Below, one piece after another: positions 41,743 to 49,941 of a DNA stretch of 64,000 bases. Source of the stretch: NVTR01 sp036479015 (GTDB taxonomy: Bacteria; Pseudomonadota; Alphaproteobacteria; Rhodobacterales; Rhodobacteraceae); contig JAZGFB010000001.1 of the NCBI GenBank assembly GCA_036479015.1, forward strand, positions 57,288 through 121,287, written 5' to 3'. The position numbers and the translations under genes are program-made. Under the pieces are notes generated by a model. The model ran no database searches, was not told the DNA's origin, and saw only the letters and a list, made by a program, of their open reading frames with translations. The number at the start of each line of letters is the position of its first letter. Within the stretch, counting starts at the first letter, position 1.

Positions 41743-43143
41743 ATGATCAATACCCTGACCAAGCTTCTTGGCCCCCGGCACGTCCTGACCGGGGACGACG
41801 CCCGCCCCTATGGCCGCGATTGGATGGGCGTCTATGTGGCCCAGCCACTGGCCGTACTAAGGCCCGCAAACACGGCAGAAGTTTCCCAAATCGTAAAAAT
41901 TGCCGCCAATTTTAAGTGCCCGATTGTCCCGATTGGCGGCAATACCGGCCTTGTGGGCGGCACCCATGCGCCCAACGCCTTAATGCTGTCGCTTGAACGC
42001 ATGAACCAAATCAAAGACCTGAACCCCAGCGCCCAGACAGTGGTGGCCCAGGCCGGGGCGATCGTGCAAAACATCGACACCGCCGCCGCGCAATCTGACC
42101 TGGCGTTTCCACTGTTTTTCGGGGCCCGCGGCTCGGCGATGATCGGCGGCGCGCTGTCCACCAATGCCGGCGGTTCAAACGTGCTGCGCTACGGCAATGC
42201 GCGGGCATTGTGCCTGGGGTTAGAGGTGGTGCTGGCAGACGGGCGGATCATGAACCTGATGAACGCACTGCGCAAAGACAACACCGGCTATGATCTGAAA
42301 GACCTGTTCATCGGTGCCGAGGGGACATTGGGCATCATCACCGCCGCGGTCCTGAAACTGGTGGCGCGCCCAGGTGAATATGCAACCGCAATGGTTGCTG
42401 CCCGGTCCCTGCCCGCAGCTCTTACGTTGTTGAACCAGCTGCAAATTGCCAGTGGCGGCATGGTTGAAGCGTTTGAATTTATGCCGCGAACCTACATGCA
42501 CCGACTGCAACAGAAACGTCCCGACCTGCTGCCGCCATTGGGCTATGATCAGGATTTCACCATATTGGTTGAATTGGGCGCAACCGCGCCGCGTGACACT
42601 CAAACCCAGCCAGACGGCTCAACCCCGGTAGCATCCCTGTTGCAAAACGCCCTACTGGACGCGATCGAAACCGGCCTTGCAACTGATGGCGTGGTGGCAA
42701 GTTCGGCCAGCCAACGCCAAAATATGTGGGCCATCCGCGAAGCCGCCGCCGAGATCACCATCACCGATAAACCCTATGTTGATACCGATGTTTCGGTGCC
42801 GCTTGACCAAGTTGAAACATTTCTGAAAACCGCGCTGGCCCGGCTTGAAAAGCTGGACAGTGACGCCACCACCAACACCGTGGCGCATCTGGGCGATGGC
42901 AATCTGCATTTCACAGTTTGGCCCAGCATCGATGCCCCCGAACACCACACTGAAATCCGTGACATGATCGACGACCTTGCGGTTAACCTGGGTGGCTCAT
43001 TTTCGGCTGAACATGGCATCGGGCTCACAAAGCGGGCGACCCTTGCACGGGGTAAAGACCCGACTTCTTACGCGGTCATGCAAAGCATCAAGCAGGCGCT
43101 TGACCCGGACAACATCATGAATCCGGGCAAGGTTTTACCCTAA
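41743..43143 (+). CDS. FAD-linked 2-hydroxyacid oxidase/dehydrogenase (GlcD/D2HGDH-like)
   Basis: 466 residues from the ATG at 41743 (TTGGA upstream); a TTG at 41719 is less likely. The PCMH-type FAD domain has VPIGGNTGLVGGTHAP near 70 and GGALSTNAGGSNVLRYGNARALCLGLEVVLADG near 142. The C-terminal FAD-oxidase domain ends with HLGDGNLHFTVWP, SAEHGIGLTKR and LDPDNIMNPGKVLP. Family members oxidise D-2-hydroxyacids such as D-2-hydroxyglutarate or D-lactate; the exact substrate is open. It is convergent with hemC and overlaps its end by four bases. Confidence 0.9.
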   Translation: MINTLTKLLGPRHVLTGDDARPYGRDWMGVYVAQPLAVLRPANTAEVSQIVKIAANFKCPIVPIGGNTGLVGGTHAPNALMLSLERMNQIKDLNPSAQTVVAQAGAIVQNIDTAAAQSDLAFPLFFGARGSAMIGGALSTNAGGSNVLRYGNARALCLGLEVVLADGRIMNLMNALRKDNTGYDLKDLFIGAEGTLGIITAAVLKLVARPGEYATAMVAARSLPAALTLLNQLQIASGGMVEAFEFMPRTYMHRLQQKRPDLLPPLGYDQDFTILVELGATAPRDTQTQPDGSTPVASLLQNALLDAIETGLATDGVVASSASQRQNMWAIREAAAEITITDKPYVDTDVSVPLDQVETFLKTALARLEKLDSDATTNTVAHLGDGNLHFTVWPSIDAPEHHTEIRDMIDDLAVNLGGSFSAEHGIGLTKRATLARGKDPTSYAVMQSIKQALDPDNIMNPGKVLP

Positions 43144-44084
43144 TGCCAGTCAAAAAATCCGGGCCCGGCGCGTTCCAGCAGTCGGCGCGCCATGTCAACA
43201 CCCAAGGCAGCACCATCCGCAACCGGCACAGATTGTTCATCAGCCAATGCGTCAGAGCCATCAATACGCAATACTTCGCCGCGCAACCGCAACTGGCCGC
43301 CGCTTAGTTCAGCCAGCCCGGCTATGGGTGTCTGGCAAGACCCGTCAAGGGTGGTCAAAAACGCCCGCTCTGCGGCCAGAACCTGCCCGGTTTGAACATG
43401 GTGAATGGCTTCCAGCATTTCCGCGACCCGGGTGTCACCTAAGCGCCGCTCAATGCCAATTGCCCCCTGGGCAATGGCCGGCAACATGGCGTCTGGCGAA
43501 ATCGCCGTGCGCGCCACATCAGTCAGCCCCAACCGGTTCAACCCGGCCATGGCCAGAAACGTCGCTTCGGCGACCCCTTCGCTCAGCTTACGCAGCCGGG
43601 TTTGTACGTTTCCGCGAAATTCCACCACCTGCAAATCAGCCCTACGGTGCAACAGCTGCGCCTTACGCCGGATGCTGGACGTGCCAACAACCGCCCCCTT
43701 AGCCAGATCATCAAAACCGCGACCATCCAGCGATACCAGCGCATCACGGCAGTCTTCGCGCGGCAGATAACAGTCCAACAGCAAACCATCGGGCTGCAAA
43801 ACCGGCATGTCCTTCATGGAATGCACCGCGATATCAATGGCACCGTTTAGCAGATCATCCTCTATCTCGCGGGTAAACAGACCTTTGCCGCCCAGCTCTT
43901 TCAGGGGCCGATCCTGTATCCGGTCGCCCGTGACCGAGATGACCACCACCTCAAACGCCGCCTCTGGCAGCTTAAACGCCGCCATCAGGCGCGCCCGTGT
44001 CTCATGGGCTTGGGCCAGCGCCAGTGGCGAGCCGCGGGTGCCAATTTTCAGTGGCTGGTCTGGGGTGGGTAAAATATGTGTCAT
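43140..44084 (-). CDS. hemC: Hydroxymethylbilane synthase
   Basis: 314 residues. It links four porphobilinogens to hydroxymethylbilane in haem synthesis. Signatures are IGTRGSPLALAQAHETR near 16, IAVHSMKDMP near 88, VGTSSIRRKAQLLHRR near 130, and the dipyrromethane-binding Cys in TLDGSCQTPIAGLAEL near 245. It is divergent from hemE with a 115-base shared upstream region. Confidence 0.98.
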   Translation of the reverse strand: MTHILPTPDQPLKIGTRGSPLALAQAHETRARLMAAFKLPEAAFEVVVISVTGDRIQDRPLKELGGKGLFTREIEDDLLNGAIDIAVHSMKDMPVLQPDGLLLDCYLPREDCRDALVSLDGRGFDDLAKGAVVGTSSIRRKAQLLHRRADLQVVEFRGNVQTRLRKLSEGVAEATFLAMAGLNRLGLTDVARTAISPDAMLPAIAQGAIGIERRLGDTRVAEMLEAIHHVQTGQVLAAERAFLTTLDGSCQTPIAGLAELSGGQLRLRGEVLRIDGSDALADEQSVPVADGAALGVDMARRLLERAGPGFFDWH

Positions 44085-44199
44085 CCCAGCCTGATACTTG
44101 CGTCACAGGGTCCTGACAACCGGCCATTGACTTGACAAAGTGGTGCAGGCAATTGACCACCACATAAAATAGCACCGTAAATCAGCACCGGAAAATAAA

Positions 44200-45231
44200 A
44201 TGGCACAGGCAAAAACCATATTACGCGCACTGGCAGGTGAAACATTGCCGGTTCCCCCGGTCTGGATGATGCGTCAAGCCGGGCGGTATTTACCGGAATA
44301 CAAAGCCACCCGGGCCCAGGCCGGTGATTTCCTATCGCTGTGCTACAACCCTGATCTGGCAGCAGAGGTGACACTGCAACCGATCCGGCGTTTCGGCTTT
44401 GATGCCGCAATCCTGTTTGCTGACATTTTGCTGGTCCCCCAGGCGCTTGGGGCAGATCTGTGGTTCGTCACCGGAGAAGGGCCGCGGCTGTCCACCATCA
44501 CCACGCCCGGCAGTGTGGCCGCGCTGAAACCGGTGGACGCAATCCATGACACCTTGTCACCGATCTATGAAACCATCAAAATCCTGACCCGCGAATTGCC
44601 CGATGATACTACGCTAATCGGTTTTGCCGGGGCACCCTGGACAGTGGCCACCTATATGATTGCCGGGCGTGGCACCCCGGATCAGGGCCCAGCACACGCG
44701 CTGATCGCCCAGGATCGCGCCACATTCGAAGCCCTGCTGGATCGTATAACCCAGGCCACAATATCCTATCTTTCCATGCAAATAGAAGCGGGCGCCGAGG
44801 TGGTGAAACTGTTTGACAGCTGGGCCGGGTCTCTAAAAGGCACCGACTTTGACAAATACGCCCTGGCACCCGCCATTGAAATAATTGCGGCCCTAAAGGC
44901 CAAATACCCAAATGTGCCGGTCATCGCCTTCCCACGCGAAGCCGGGGATCGCTATATCGGGTTCGCCAAGGCCACGGGTGCCGATTGCGTGGCGCTGGAC
45001 AATTCGGTTTCCGCCGATTGGGGCGCGGCAAATGTGCAGGTCGATGGCTGCGTGCAGGGCAATCTGGCACCTGGCCATATGGTCACCGGTGGCCAGGCAT
45101 TGGTGGATGAAACCAAGCGCATCGTGCAGGCATTTTCAGGCGGGCCACATATCTTTAATCTGGGCCACGGCATCACCCCAGACGCCGACCCCGACAACGT
45201 GCGTCTGATGATCGAAACTGTGCGCTCATAG
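44200..45231 (+). CDS. hemE: Uroporphyrinogen decarboxylase
   Basis: 343 residues. It decarboxylates uroporphyrinogen III to coproporphyrinogen III. Signatures are PPVWMMRQAGRYLPEYKATR near 18-37, GFDAAILFADILLVPQALG near 66, GFAGAPWTVATYMIAGRG near 142, and FNLGHGITPDADPDNVR near 320. It is paired divergently with hemC. Confidence 0.98.
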   Translation: MAQAKTILRALAGETLPVPPVWMMRQAGRYLPEYKATRAQAGDFLSLCYNPDLAAEVTLQPIRRFGFDAAILFADILLVPQALGADLWFVTGEGPRLSTITTPGSVAALKPVDAIHDTLSPIYETIKILTRELPDDTTLIGFAGAPWTVATYMIAGRGTPDQGPAHALIAQDRATFEALLDRITQATISYLSMQIEAGAEVVKLFDSWAGSLKGTDFDKYALAPAIEIIAALKAKYPNVPVIAFPREAGDRYIGFAKATGADCVALDNSVSADWGAANVQVDGCVQGNLAPGHMVTGGQALVDETKRIVQAFSGGPHIFNLGHGITPDADPDNVRLMIETVRS

Positions 45232-45272
45232 GTTTGATCTGGCCGTAAACTTACCCAAAGGGCTTGGCGAAT

Positions 45273-45431
45273 GTGGCGGTGCTGGACTGTGCAGCGTTTT
45301 CCGGGGCCGAACCCAAGGCGCGCCAAACCTGGAAGATTGTGCTGCGGCATGGTGGTGCCGTGGTGGTTCGGGAGTTTCCATATGCGGCGTGGGAAATGAA
45401 GGTAGAAGGGGCGCGGTTGGAGTTTGTTTAA
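45273..45431 (+). CDS. Possible small protein or gene remnant after hemE
   Basis: 52 residues from a GTG at 45273 (an in-frame TTG at 45264 is possible): VAVLDCAAFSGAEPKAR...WEMKVEGARLEFV. The composition is protein-like, with a plausible small beta structure, but the start is weak and no family is recognised. It may be the decayed end of a longer gene. Confidence 0.3.
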   Translation: MAVLDCAAFSGAEPKARQTWKIVLRHGGAVVVREFPYAAWEMKVEGARLEFV

Positions 45432-45536
45432 ACAAAAATCAATGGCTTTTCTTTTTCGATAAAGTTTCACTAGGTTGCTTCGTGCGTTTCCCTTGAAACA
45501 ACCCATTGAATTTCAAATTTCTAGATATAGAATTGT

Positions 45537-45557
45537 TATAATCGAACAAGTAAGGAA
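45537..45557 (+). promoter_or_regulatory. TATAAT -10 element and ribosome-binding site of the Zn-ribbon gene
   Basis: A perfect TATAAT at 45537 lies in an AT-rich stretch, with AAGGA before the GTG at 45564. The -35 element is unclear. Confidence 0.4.
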
Positions 45558-45563
45558 TTTGCC

Positions 45564-45842
45564 GTGGGCGACCCACTAACGAAAAATAGTAAAATGGATT
45601 GCCCGCGACACGGAACACAGCGACCGGCTTTTATATGTACCCATTTACAACATGGAGAAAATATCGGTTTTTTTGAGAGCGATGACAATGAGCCGGAATT
45701 TTCGTTTCGCACGGCTTGGTGCAAATCTTGCGATAATATATTGCTCGAACAAGGTGAATGGAATGATGTTTCCGAAGGTCACGCACAAGTGATGGTAATT
45801 TGCGAGGGTTGTTTGAAGGAAATTCAAATACGCAATTCATAG
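45564..45842 (+). CDS. Small Cys/His-rich zinc-binding-type protein, unknown
   Basis: 92 residues from a GTG with AAGGA upstream. Potential zinc ligands are CPRHG near 13, FICTHLQHG near 24, WCKSC near 52 and ICEGC near 79, giving two CxxC knuckles plus His/Cys pairs. Proteins of this pattern (C..HG, C.HL, WC..C, C..C) occur as small uncharacterised zinc ribbons. The local sequence is AT-rich compared with hemE and hemF, suggesting late arrival. Confidence 0.65.
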   Translation: MGDPLTKNSKMDCPRHGTQRPAFICTHLQHGENIGFFESDDNEPEFSFRTAWCKSCDNILLEQGEWNDVSEGHAQVMVICEGCLKEIQIRNS

Positions 45843-45961
45843 AGTACGATTCTCTGAACTTGGCGGACCGCAACCCATCACGAACACTTACTTCCCCAAC
45901 ATCAGGGCAGCTCCCGGAATGGTCCGGGCGCGGCCCGGGCAAGCCGGCCCCGGAAGATAAA

Positions 45962-46864
45962 TCAAACCCATTTCGCCAATGGCGGCAGGCTCATCAGCAC
46001 GGCATTGGCGTCATGGCCGGTTTCCAGCCCGAATTTTGTGCCCCGGTCATAGACCAGGTTATATTCAGCGTACAAACCCCGGTGGATCAGCTGGGTGTCT
46101 TTGTCGGCCTCAGACCATGGCGTATCGCGGCGTTTTTCCACCAGTGGCACATAGGCGGGCAAAAAGGCGCGCCCTGCCGATTGGGTAAAGGCAAAATCAG
46201 CGTCCCAGTCGCCGGTATTATGGTCATCAAAGAATATGCCGCCAACACCGCGGGCGCGGCCCCGGTGCGGCACGTAAAAATATTCGTCGGCCCATTTCTT
46301 GAACCGCGGATAGTAATCCGCGTCATGGGGATCACAGTGCTGTTTTTGCACGGCGTGGAACTGGGCGGTGTCGTCTTCATATTCAATGCACGGGTTCAAG
46401 TCAGAGCCGCCGCCAAACCACCAGGCCCCCGGTGTCCAGAACATCCGCGTGTTCATGTGCACCGATGGCGCGTGTGGGTTTTGCATATGCGCCACCAGCG
46501 AAATTCCCGCCGCCCAAAACCGCGGATCATCCGCCATGCCGGGCACACCGCGCGCCGCCATGGCCGCCTGCGCCCGTTCGCCCAGCACCCCGTGCACGGT
46601 TGACACATTAACGCCGACCTTTTCAAACACCCGCCCACCGCGCATCACGCTCATCAATCCGCCGCCCGCGTCTGATCCATCATCACTGGCGCGTTTGGTT
46701 TCTGAAACTTCAAAGCGACCGGCAGGCTGATCCGCAAACGGGCCTGTGGTCTGGCTGTCTTCCAGGGCTTGGAAACTGGCGACGATGTCGTCGCGCAGGC
46801 TGCGAAACCAAGCGGCCGCTTGGGTTTTTCGGGCGTCAAAAATCTGGGTCATAGGCGTGTTCAT
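45962..46864 (-). CDS. hemF: Oxygen-dependent coproporphyrinogen III oxidase
   Basis: 300 residues. It converts coproporphyrinogen III to protoporphyrinogen IX with O2. Family motifs are HMNTRMFWTPGAWWFGGGSDLNPCIEYEDDTAQFH near 136, HRGRARGVGGIFFDDHN near 200, and the C-terminal GRAFLPAYVPLVEKRRDTPW. A second in-frame ATG is five codons in. A short palindrome lies 19-33 bases upstream. Confidence 0.97.
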   Translation of the reverse strand: MNTPMTQIFDARKTQAAAWFRSLRDDIVASFQALEDSQTTGPFADQPAGRFEVSETKRASDDGSDAGGGLMSVMRGGRVFEKVGVNVSTVHGVLGERAQAAMAARGVPGMADDPRFWAAGISLVAHMQNPHAPSVHMNTRMFWTPGAWWFGGGSDLNPCIEYEDDTAQFHAVQKQHCDPHDADYYPRFKKWADEYFYVPHRGRARGVGGIFFDDHNTGDWDADFAFTQSAGRAFLPAYVPLVEKRRDTPWSEADKDTQLIHRGLYAEYNLVYDRGTKFGLETGHDANAVLMSLPPLAKWV

Positions 46865-46882
46865 CCGGTCTTAGGGCGTTGC

Positions 46883-46897
46883 TGTTATTTGATAACA
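46883..46897. promoter_or_regulatory. Palindrome upstream of hemF
   Basis: TGTTAT-TTG-ATAACA, six-base perfect arms, 19-33 bases before the hemF ATG and in the divergent gap to the gene at 46969. It could be an operator, but the cognate regulator is not known. Confidence 0.35.
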
Positions 46898-46968
46898 CCC
46901 TGGTTTGCTTCCCATGTCCGCGTTTTCAGCTTATTTTAGCGGGCAATTGGGCGTTGTGAAAGGACGAA

Positions 46969-47346
46969 ATGATGCGCAAAATTTTTCTGGTGGCCCTGTT
47001 ACCCCTTGTTGGCTGTGTTTCAGCCCAAGAATTGTGCATTGCCAATGCAGGCAAGGACATAAGGGTTCTAAGCGGCCTGATTGCCACCACCCAAGCCAAT
47101 ATCACCCGTGGGTACGCCATTCACACCGAAGAATTCTTTGATAATGAATTGCAGCTTTGCGGGGTTATCGAAGGGGAAGAAGTGTATTGCGAAGTGGCCG
47201 TCGCTTACAGCCGAAACATCCCGGTTGCCATTGATCTGAATGTCGAGCAGGCTAAGTTGACTTCTTTGATCAAAAAGCAGGCCGAGCTGTCAAATCGCGC
47301 CAATTCAGTGATTGCCCAATGCCAGGCCCAGTACCCAGAAACCTAA
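46969..47346 (+). CDS. Small exported protein, possible lipoprotein, unknown
   Basis: 125 residues with an N-terminal signal (MRKIFLVALLPLVGCVSAQELC). LVGC fits a lipobox, and cleavage after VSA is the alternative. The mature part has several cysteines (CIANAGK, LCGVIEGEEVYC, AQCQAQ) and a helical C-terminus. It is divergent from hemF and overlaps the SDR end by four bases. No family recognised. Confidence 0.7.
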   Translation: MMRKIFLVALLPLVGCVSAQELCIANAGKDIRVLSGLIATTQANITRGYAIHTEEFFDNELQLCGVIEGEEVYCEVAVAYSRNIPVAIDLNVEQAKLTSLIKKQAELSNRANSVIAQCQAQYPET

Positions 47347-48155
47347 TGCGCCGGGGTAGCAACCCCATCCAGCAATGAACGCCCGCCATCCACCGTCAGG
47401 GTCTGCCCGGTCATAAAGTCTGAGGCGTCAGACGCCAAAAACTGCACCGTTTCCGCCAGCTCTGACGGGCTGGCGATCCGGCCCTGTGGTGTGTTCTTAA
47501 TAATGTCTTCGCGCGCGCCATCCGCATCGGCAATCACGGCGCGCAGGCTTTCGCTCATCATGCTGCCAAAGGCCGCCGCATTTACCCGTACCCGGTGCGG
47601 GGCCAACACAACCGCCAGCGAACGTGTCAGCTGGCTCAGCGCCGCGTTGCTAACAGAATAGGCCAGAAGATCAGGGTGTACCCGCTGGGATGCGATCGAC
47701 GATATGTTGATGATGGTCCCGGCAGAACCGGTTCCTTCCGGATCAGATTTAACCTGTGCGATCATCTTATTGGCAATGGTCTGACTTAGGCGGTAGCCAG
47801 TTGTCAGGTTCTGTTCCAGCAAGCACTTTAATGAATCGTCGTCCAAATCAAGCGGGTTCGTGCTGCGCATTTGCCGACTGGCATTGACCAAGATATCCAC
47901 CCGATCAAAGGCATCTATTGTGGCTGAAAGCAGGTTTGCCTGGCACAGTTTTTTGCGCAGATCACCGGTAAATGCCCGGACATTGGGGGCATCTTCACCG
48001 CCATTCTGATCAATTTCGTCACTTAGTCGTGCCTCATCCATATCTGCCAGCATGACATTGGCACCCTGGGCAATAAAATGGCGCGCAATGGCCAACCCGA
48101 CGCCATTGGCAGCCCCGGTGACAATTGCAGTTTTTCCAGCGATGGAAAATGACAT
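47343..48155 (-). CDS. SDR-family oxidoreductase lacking the catalytic lysine
   Basis: 270 residues, Rossmann fold. The cofactor motif TGAANGVGLAIARHF is at 12-26 and the catalytic Ser is in IINISSIASQ near 150. The active-site YxxxK reads YSVSNAAL (Tyr near 170), so Asn (AAC) replaces the catalytic Lys. The C-terminal FLASDASDFMTGQTLTVDGG is typical of the classical SDR family. It may have altered activity or be non-catalytic. The substrate is unknown. Confidence 0.88.
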   Translation of the reverse strand: MSFSIAGKTAIVTGAANGVGLAIARHFIAQGANVMLADMDEARLSDEIDQNGGEDAPNVRAFTGDLRKKLCQANLLSATIDAFDRVDILVNASRQMRSTNPLDLDDDSLKCLLEQNLTTGYRLSQTIANKMIAQVKSDPEGTGSAGTIINISSIASQRVHPDLLAYSVSNAALSQLTRSLAVVLAPHRVRVNAAAFGSMMSESLRAVIADADGAREDIIKNTPQGRIASPSELAETVQFLASDASDFMTGQTLTVDGGRSLLDGVATPAH

Positions 48156-48190
48156 TTGGCGTCCAATTCTGCTGCGCCCATTCAGGGCTG

Positions 48191-49183
48191 TTAGCGTTTA
48201 ACCGTTTGCAGGCCCTTGGCCCGTATTACCTTGAACGACGTGTCACCTGCTACCTCGGTCACCTCTTTGAAAAGCGCCGACAAGTGCTGTTCATAGGGCA
48301 AGTGACGGTTTGCCACCAGCCAAACAACACCCCTGTTGCTTAACAGCCGTGCCGACGCTTCAATAAAATCACGGCCAAGTGCCGGGTCAGCTACCCGGCT
48401 GGTGTGAAACGGTGGGTTGGTAATGATGGTGTCAAAGCGGATTTTTGCGGTGAACTTGCGCGCATCCCCCCAATGGAACCGGGCACGCGGGTCAGTGATG
48501 TTCTGCCTGGCACAGTCCAATGCGCTGTGCTCGGCCTCTATAAGGTGGCATTCACTAACGTCGCTGCGTTTCAGGATATGGTGTGAAAGATAGCCCCAAC
48601 CGGCCCCCAGATCAGCCAGTTTCCCGCTCAGCCTATCTGGTAATGCCGCCGCCAACAGCGCTGATCCCTTATCCACCCCATCGGCTGAAAACACCCCAGC
48701 CCCGGTGATAAACCCGTCGGCATTTTTGCCCGGTGCCACCGCTGCCCAGCTGGAAAAATCACCACCAGACAAGGTAAATATCTTGCCGTGGGCCTTTGAG
48801 AAAACACCCGTTACCAAACCGCCAGCGCTGCGACAGTTTTTAAGGATGCTTTCAATGCCATTGTTTTTCTGGCCGTCAATCACAACCGGGCCACCGCCGG
48901 TAACTGCCAATGCATGTTCAATTAGATTGCGGGCCAGTTGTTTTGATCTGGGCAGGCAGACAATTGCCAGGGAAAACACACCAGAAGCCGCAATTTCTGT
49001 TTTATATCCTTGGTTTAGAAAGAATTCATGGTCAGGGTGGAAACCCTGAACAACCGTCACCCGATCCTTGGGCAGCGCTGACAGATCATTATCCTGCGCC
49101 GGGTTAAATACCACGATCTCGCCACCGTCGGGCACCGTTACCATCGTGGCTTGAATTGCAAGTGTTAAGCGGCTGCGTTCCAT
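48191..49183 (-). CDS. Class I SAM-dependent methyltransferase, RsmC-like
   Basis: 330 residues with the two-domain layout of RsmC/RlmG: a degenerate N-terminal half and a catalytic C-terminal half. SAM motif LADLGAGWGYLSHHIL is near 200 and the target motif ITNPPFHTSR near 262. RsmC methylates G1207 of 16S rRNA; this assignment is inferred from domain layout. It lies 35 bases upstream of the SDR start on the same strand. Confidence 0.85.
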   Translation of the reverse strand: MERSRLTLAIQATMVTVPDGGEIVVFNPAQDNDLSALPKDRVTVVQGFHPDHEFFLNQGYKTEIAASGVFSLAIVCLPRSKQLARNLIEHALAVTGGGPVVIDGQKNNGIESILKNCRSAGGLVTGVFSKAHGKIFTLSGGDFSSWAAVAPGKNADGFITGAGVFSADGVDKGSALLAAALPDRLSGKLADLGAGWGYLSHHILKRSDVSECHLIEAEHSALDCARQNITDPRARFHWGDARKFTAKIRFDTIITNPPFHTSRVADPALGRDFIEASARLLSNRGVVWLVANRHLPYEQHLSALFKEVTEVAGDTSFKVIRAKGLQTVKR

Positions 49184-49205
49184 GGCATTACAACGGGCCT
49201 AGGCC

Positions 49206-49526
49206 CTATTCCTTTTCCATAGTGCATTGCAGCGGGTGCTGATTTTTCCGGGCAAGATCCATCACTTGGGTGACTTTGGTTTCCGCCAACTCATGGGACA
49301 ACACCGCAACCAGGGCCACACCTTTTTCGTGAACCGTCAGCATGATTTCATAGGCCTGGGCACTGGTCAGCCCAAAGAAACGTTCCAGAATAAGCACCAC
49401 AAATTCCATCGGCGTAAAATCATCATTCAACAGCAACACTTTATACAGCGGCGGACGTTTGGTTTTAGCGCGCGTTTTTGTGACGACACCAACATCATCT
49501 GTCGGATCATCATTGTCTTGTGACAT
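49206..49526 (-). CDS. clpS: ATP-dependent Clp protease adaptor ClpS
   Basis: 106 residues from the ATG at 49526. The core PPLYKVLLLNDDFTPMEFVVLILERFFGLTSAQAYEIMLTVHEKGVALV includes the N-degron pocket residues (NDD, TPMEFV). It delivers N-end-rule substrates to ClpAP. The frame stays open upstream to 49913, but those residues match nothing in ClpS. Confidence 0.96.
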   Translation of the reverse strand: MSQDNDDPTDDVGVVTKTRAKTKRPPLYKVLLLNDDFTPMEFVVLILERFFGLTSAQAYEIMLTVHEKGVALVAVLSHELAETKVTQVMDLARKNQHPLQCTMEKE

Positions 49527-49941
49527 GGTGATAGTCGGGGTGGTCAACCTTAGGGCTCCGGGGGCTGGGCAGCATATATCAGGCACCAGTATATAAGCGG
49601 TTGATACCGCGTGAAAAGGGGTGGAATGTGATTTCAGCAAAAGGGGGCCGTACTTGCGGCCAATCTGACAACAATCAAGGGGGAAGCCGATGATACCCCT
49701 TGGCTCAATCAACAATTCCTTCGCCTGACCCAGGATTGATTCGTCAACCGGCCCCACTCCCGTATAGTGTATGTTACCAGGCAAAACACACAACATCTGG
49801 CCTTGGCGAATTAACGCCACCTTGAAAGTTATTGAATTTAAGGGATTTTCTGATTTCACATGCTGTGCTAGTGTCTGCTTACAAAGAAAGTCAGGGGCAT
49901 CAGATCCCGGCATCTTCGTGAGGCAGATAAAGGGTAGCGAC
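49527..49941. other. Intergenic stretch between clpS and the carboxypeptidase gene
   Basis: 415 bases. The minus frame of clpS stays open for 129 more codons, but no family feature or ribosome-binding site was found for a longer start, so it is treated as non-coding. It must hold the divergent promoters of clpS and the carboxypeptidase; no confident element is named. Confidence 0.5.

Noticed and set aside
49527..49913. Long N-terminal extension in frame with clpS
   Set aside because: The frame is open for 129 codons, but ClpS proteins are about 100 residues and the ATG at 49526 gives exactly that. The extra residues match nothing recognised and no ribosome-binding site supports an upstream start.
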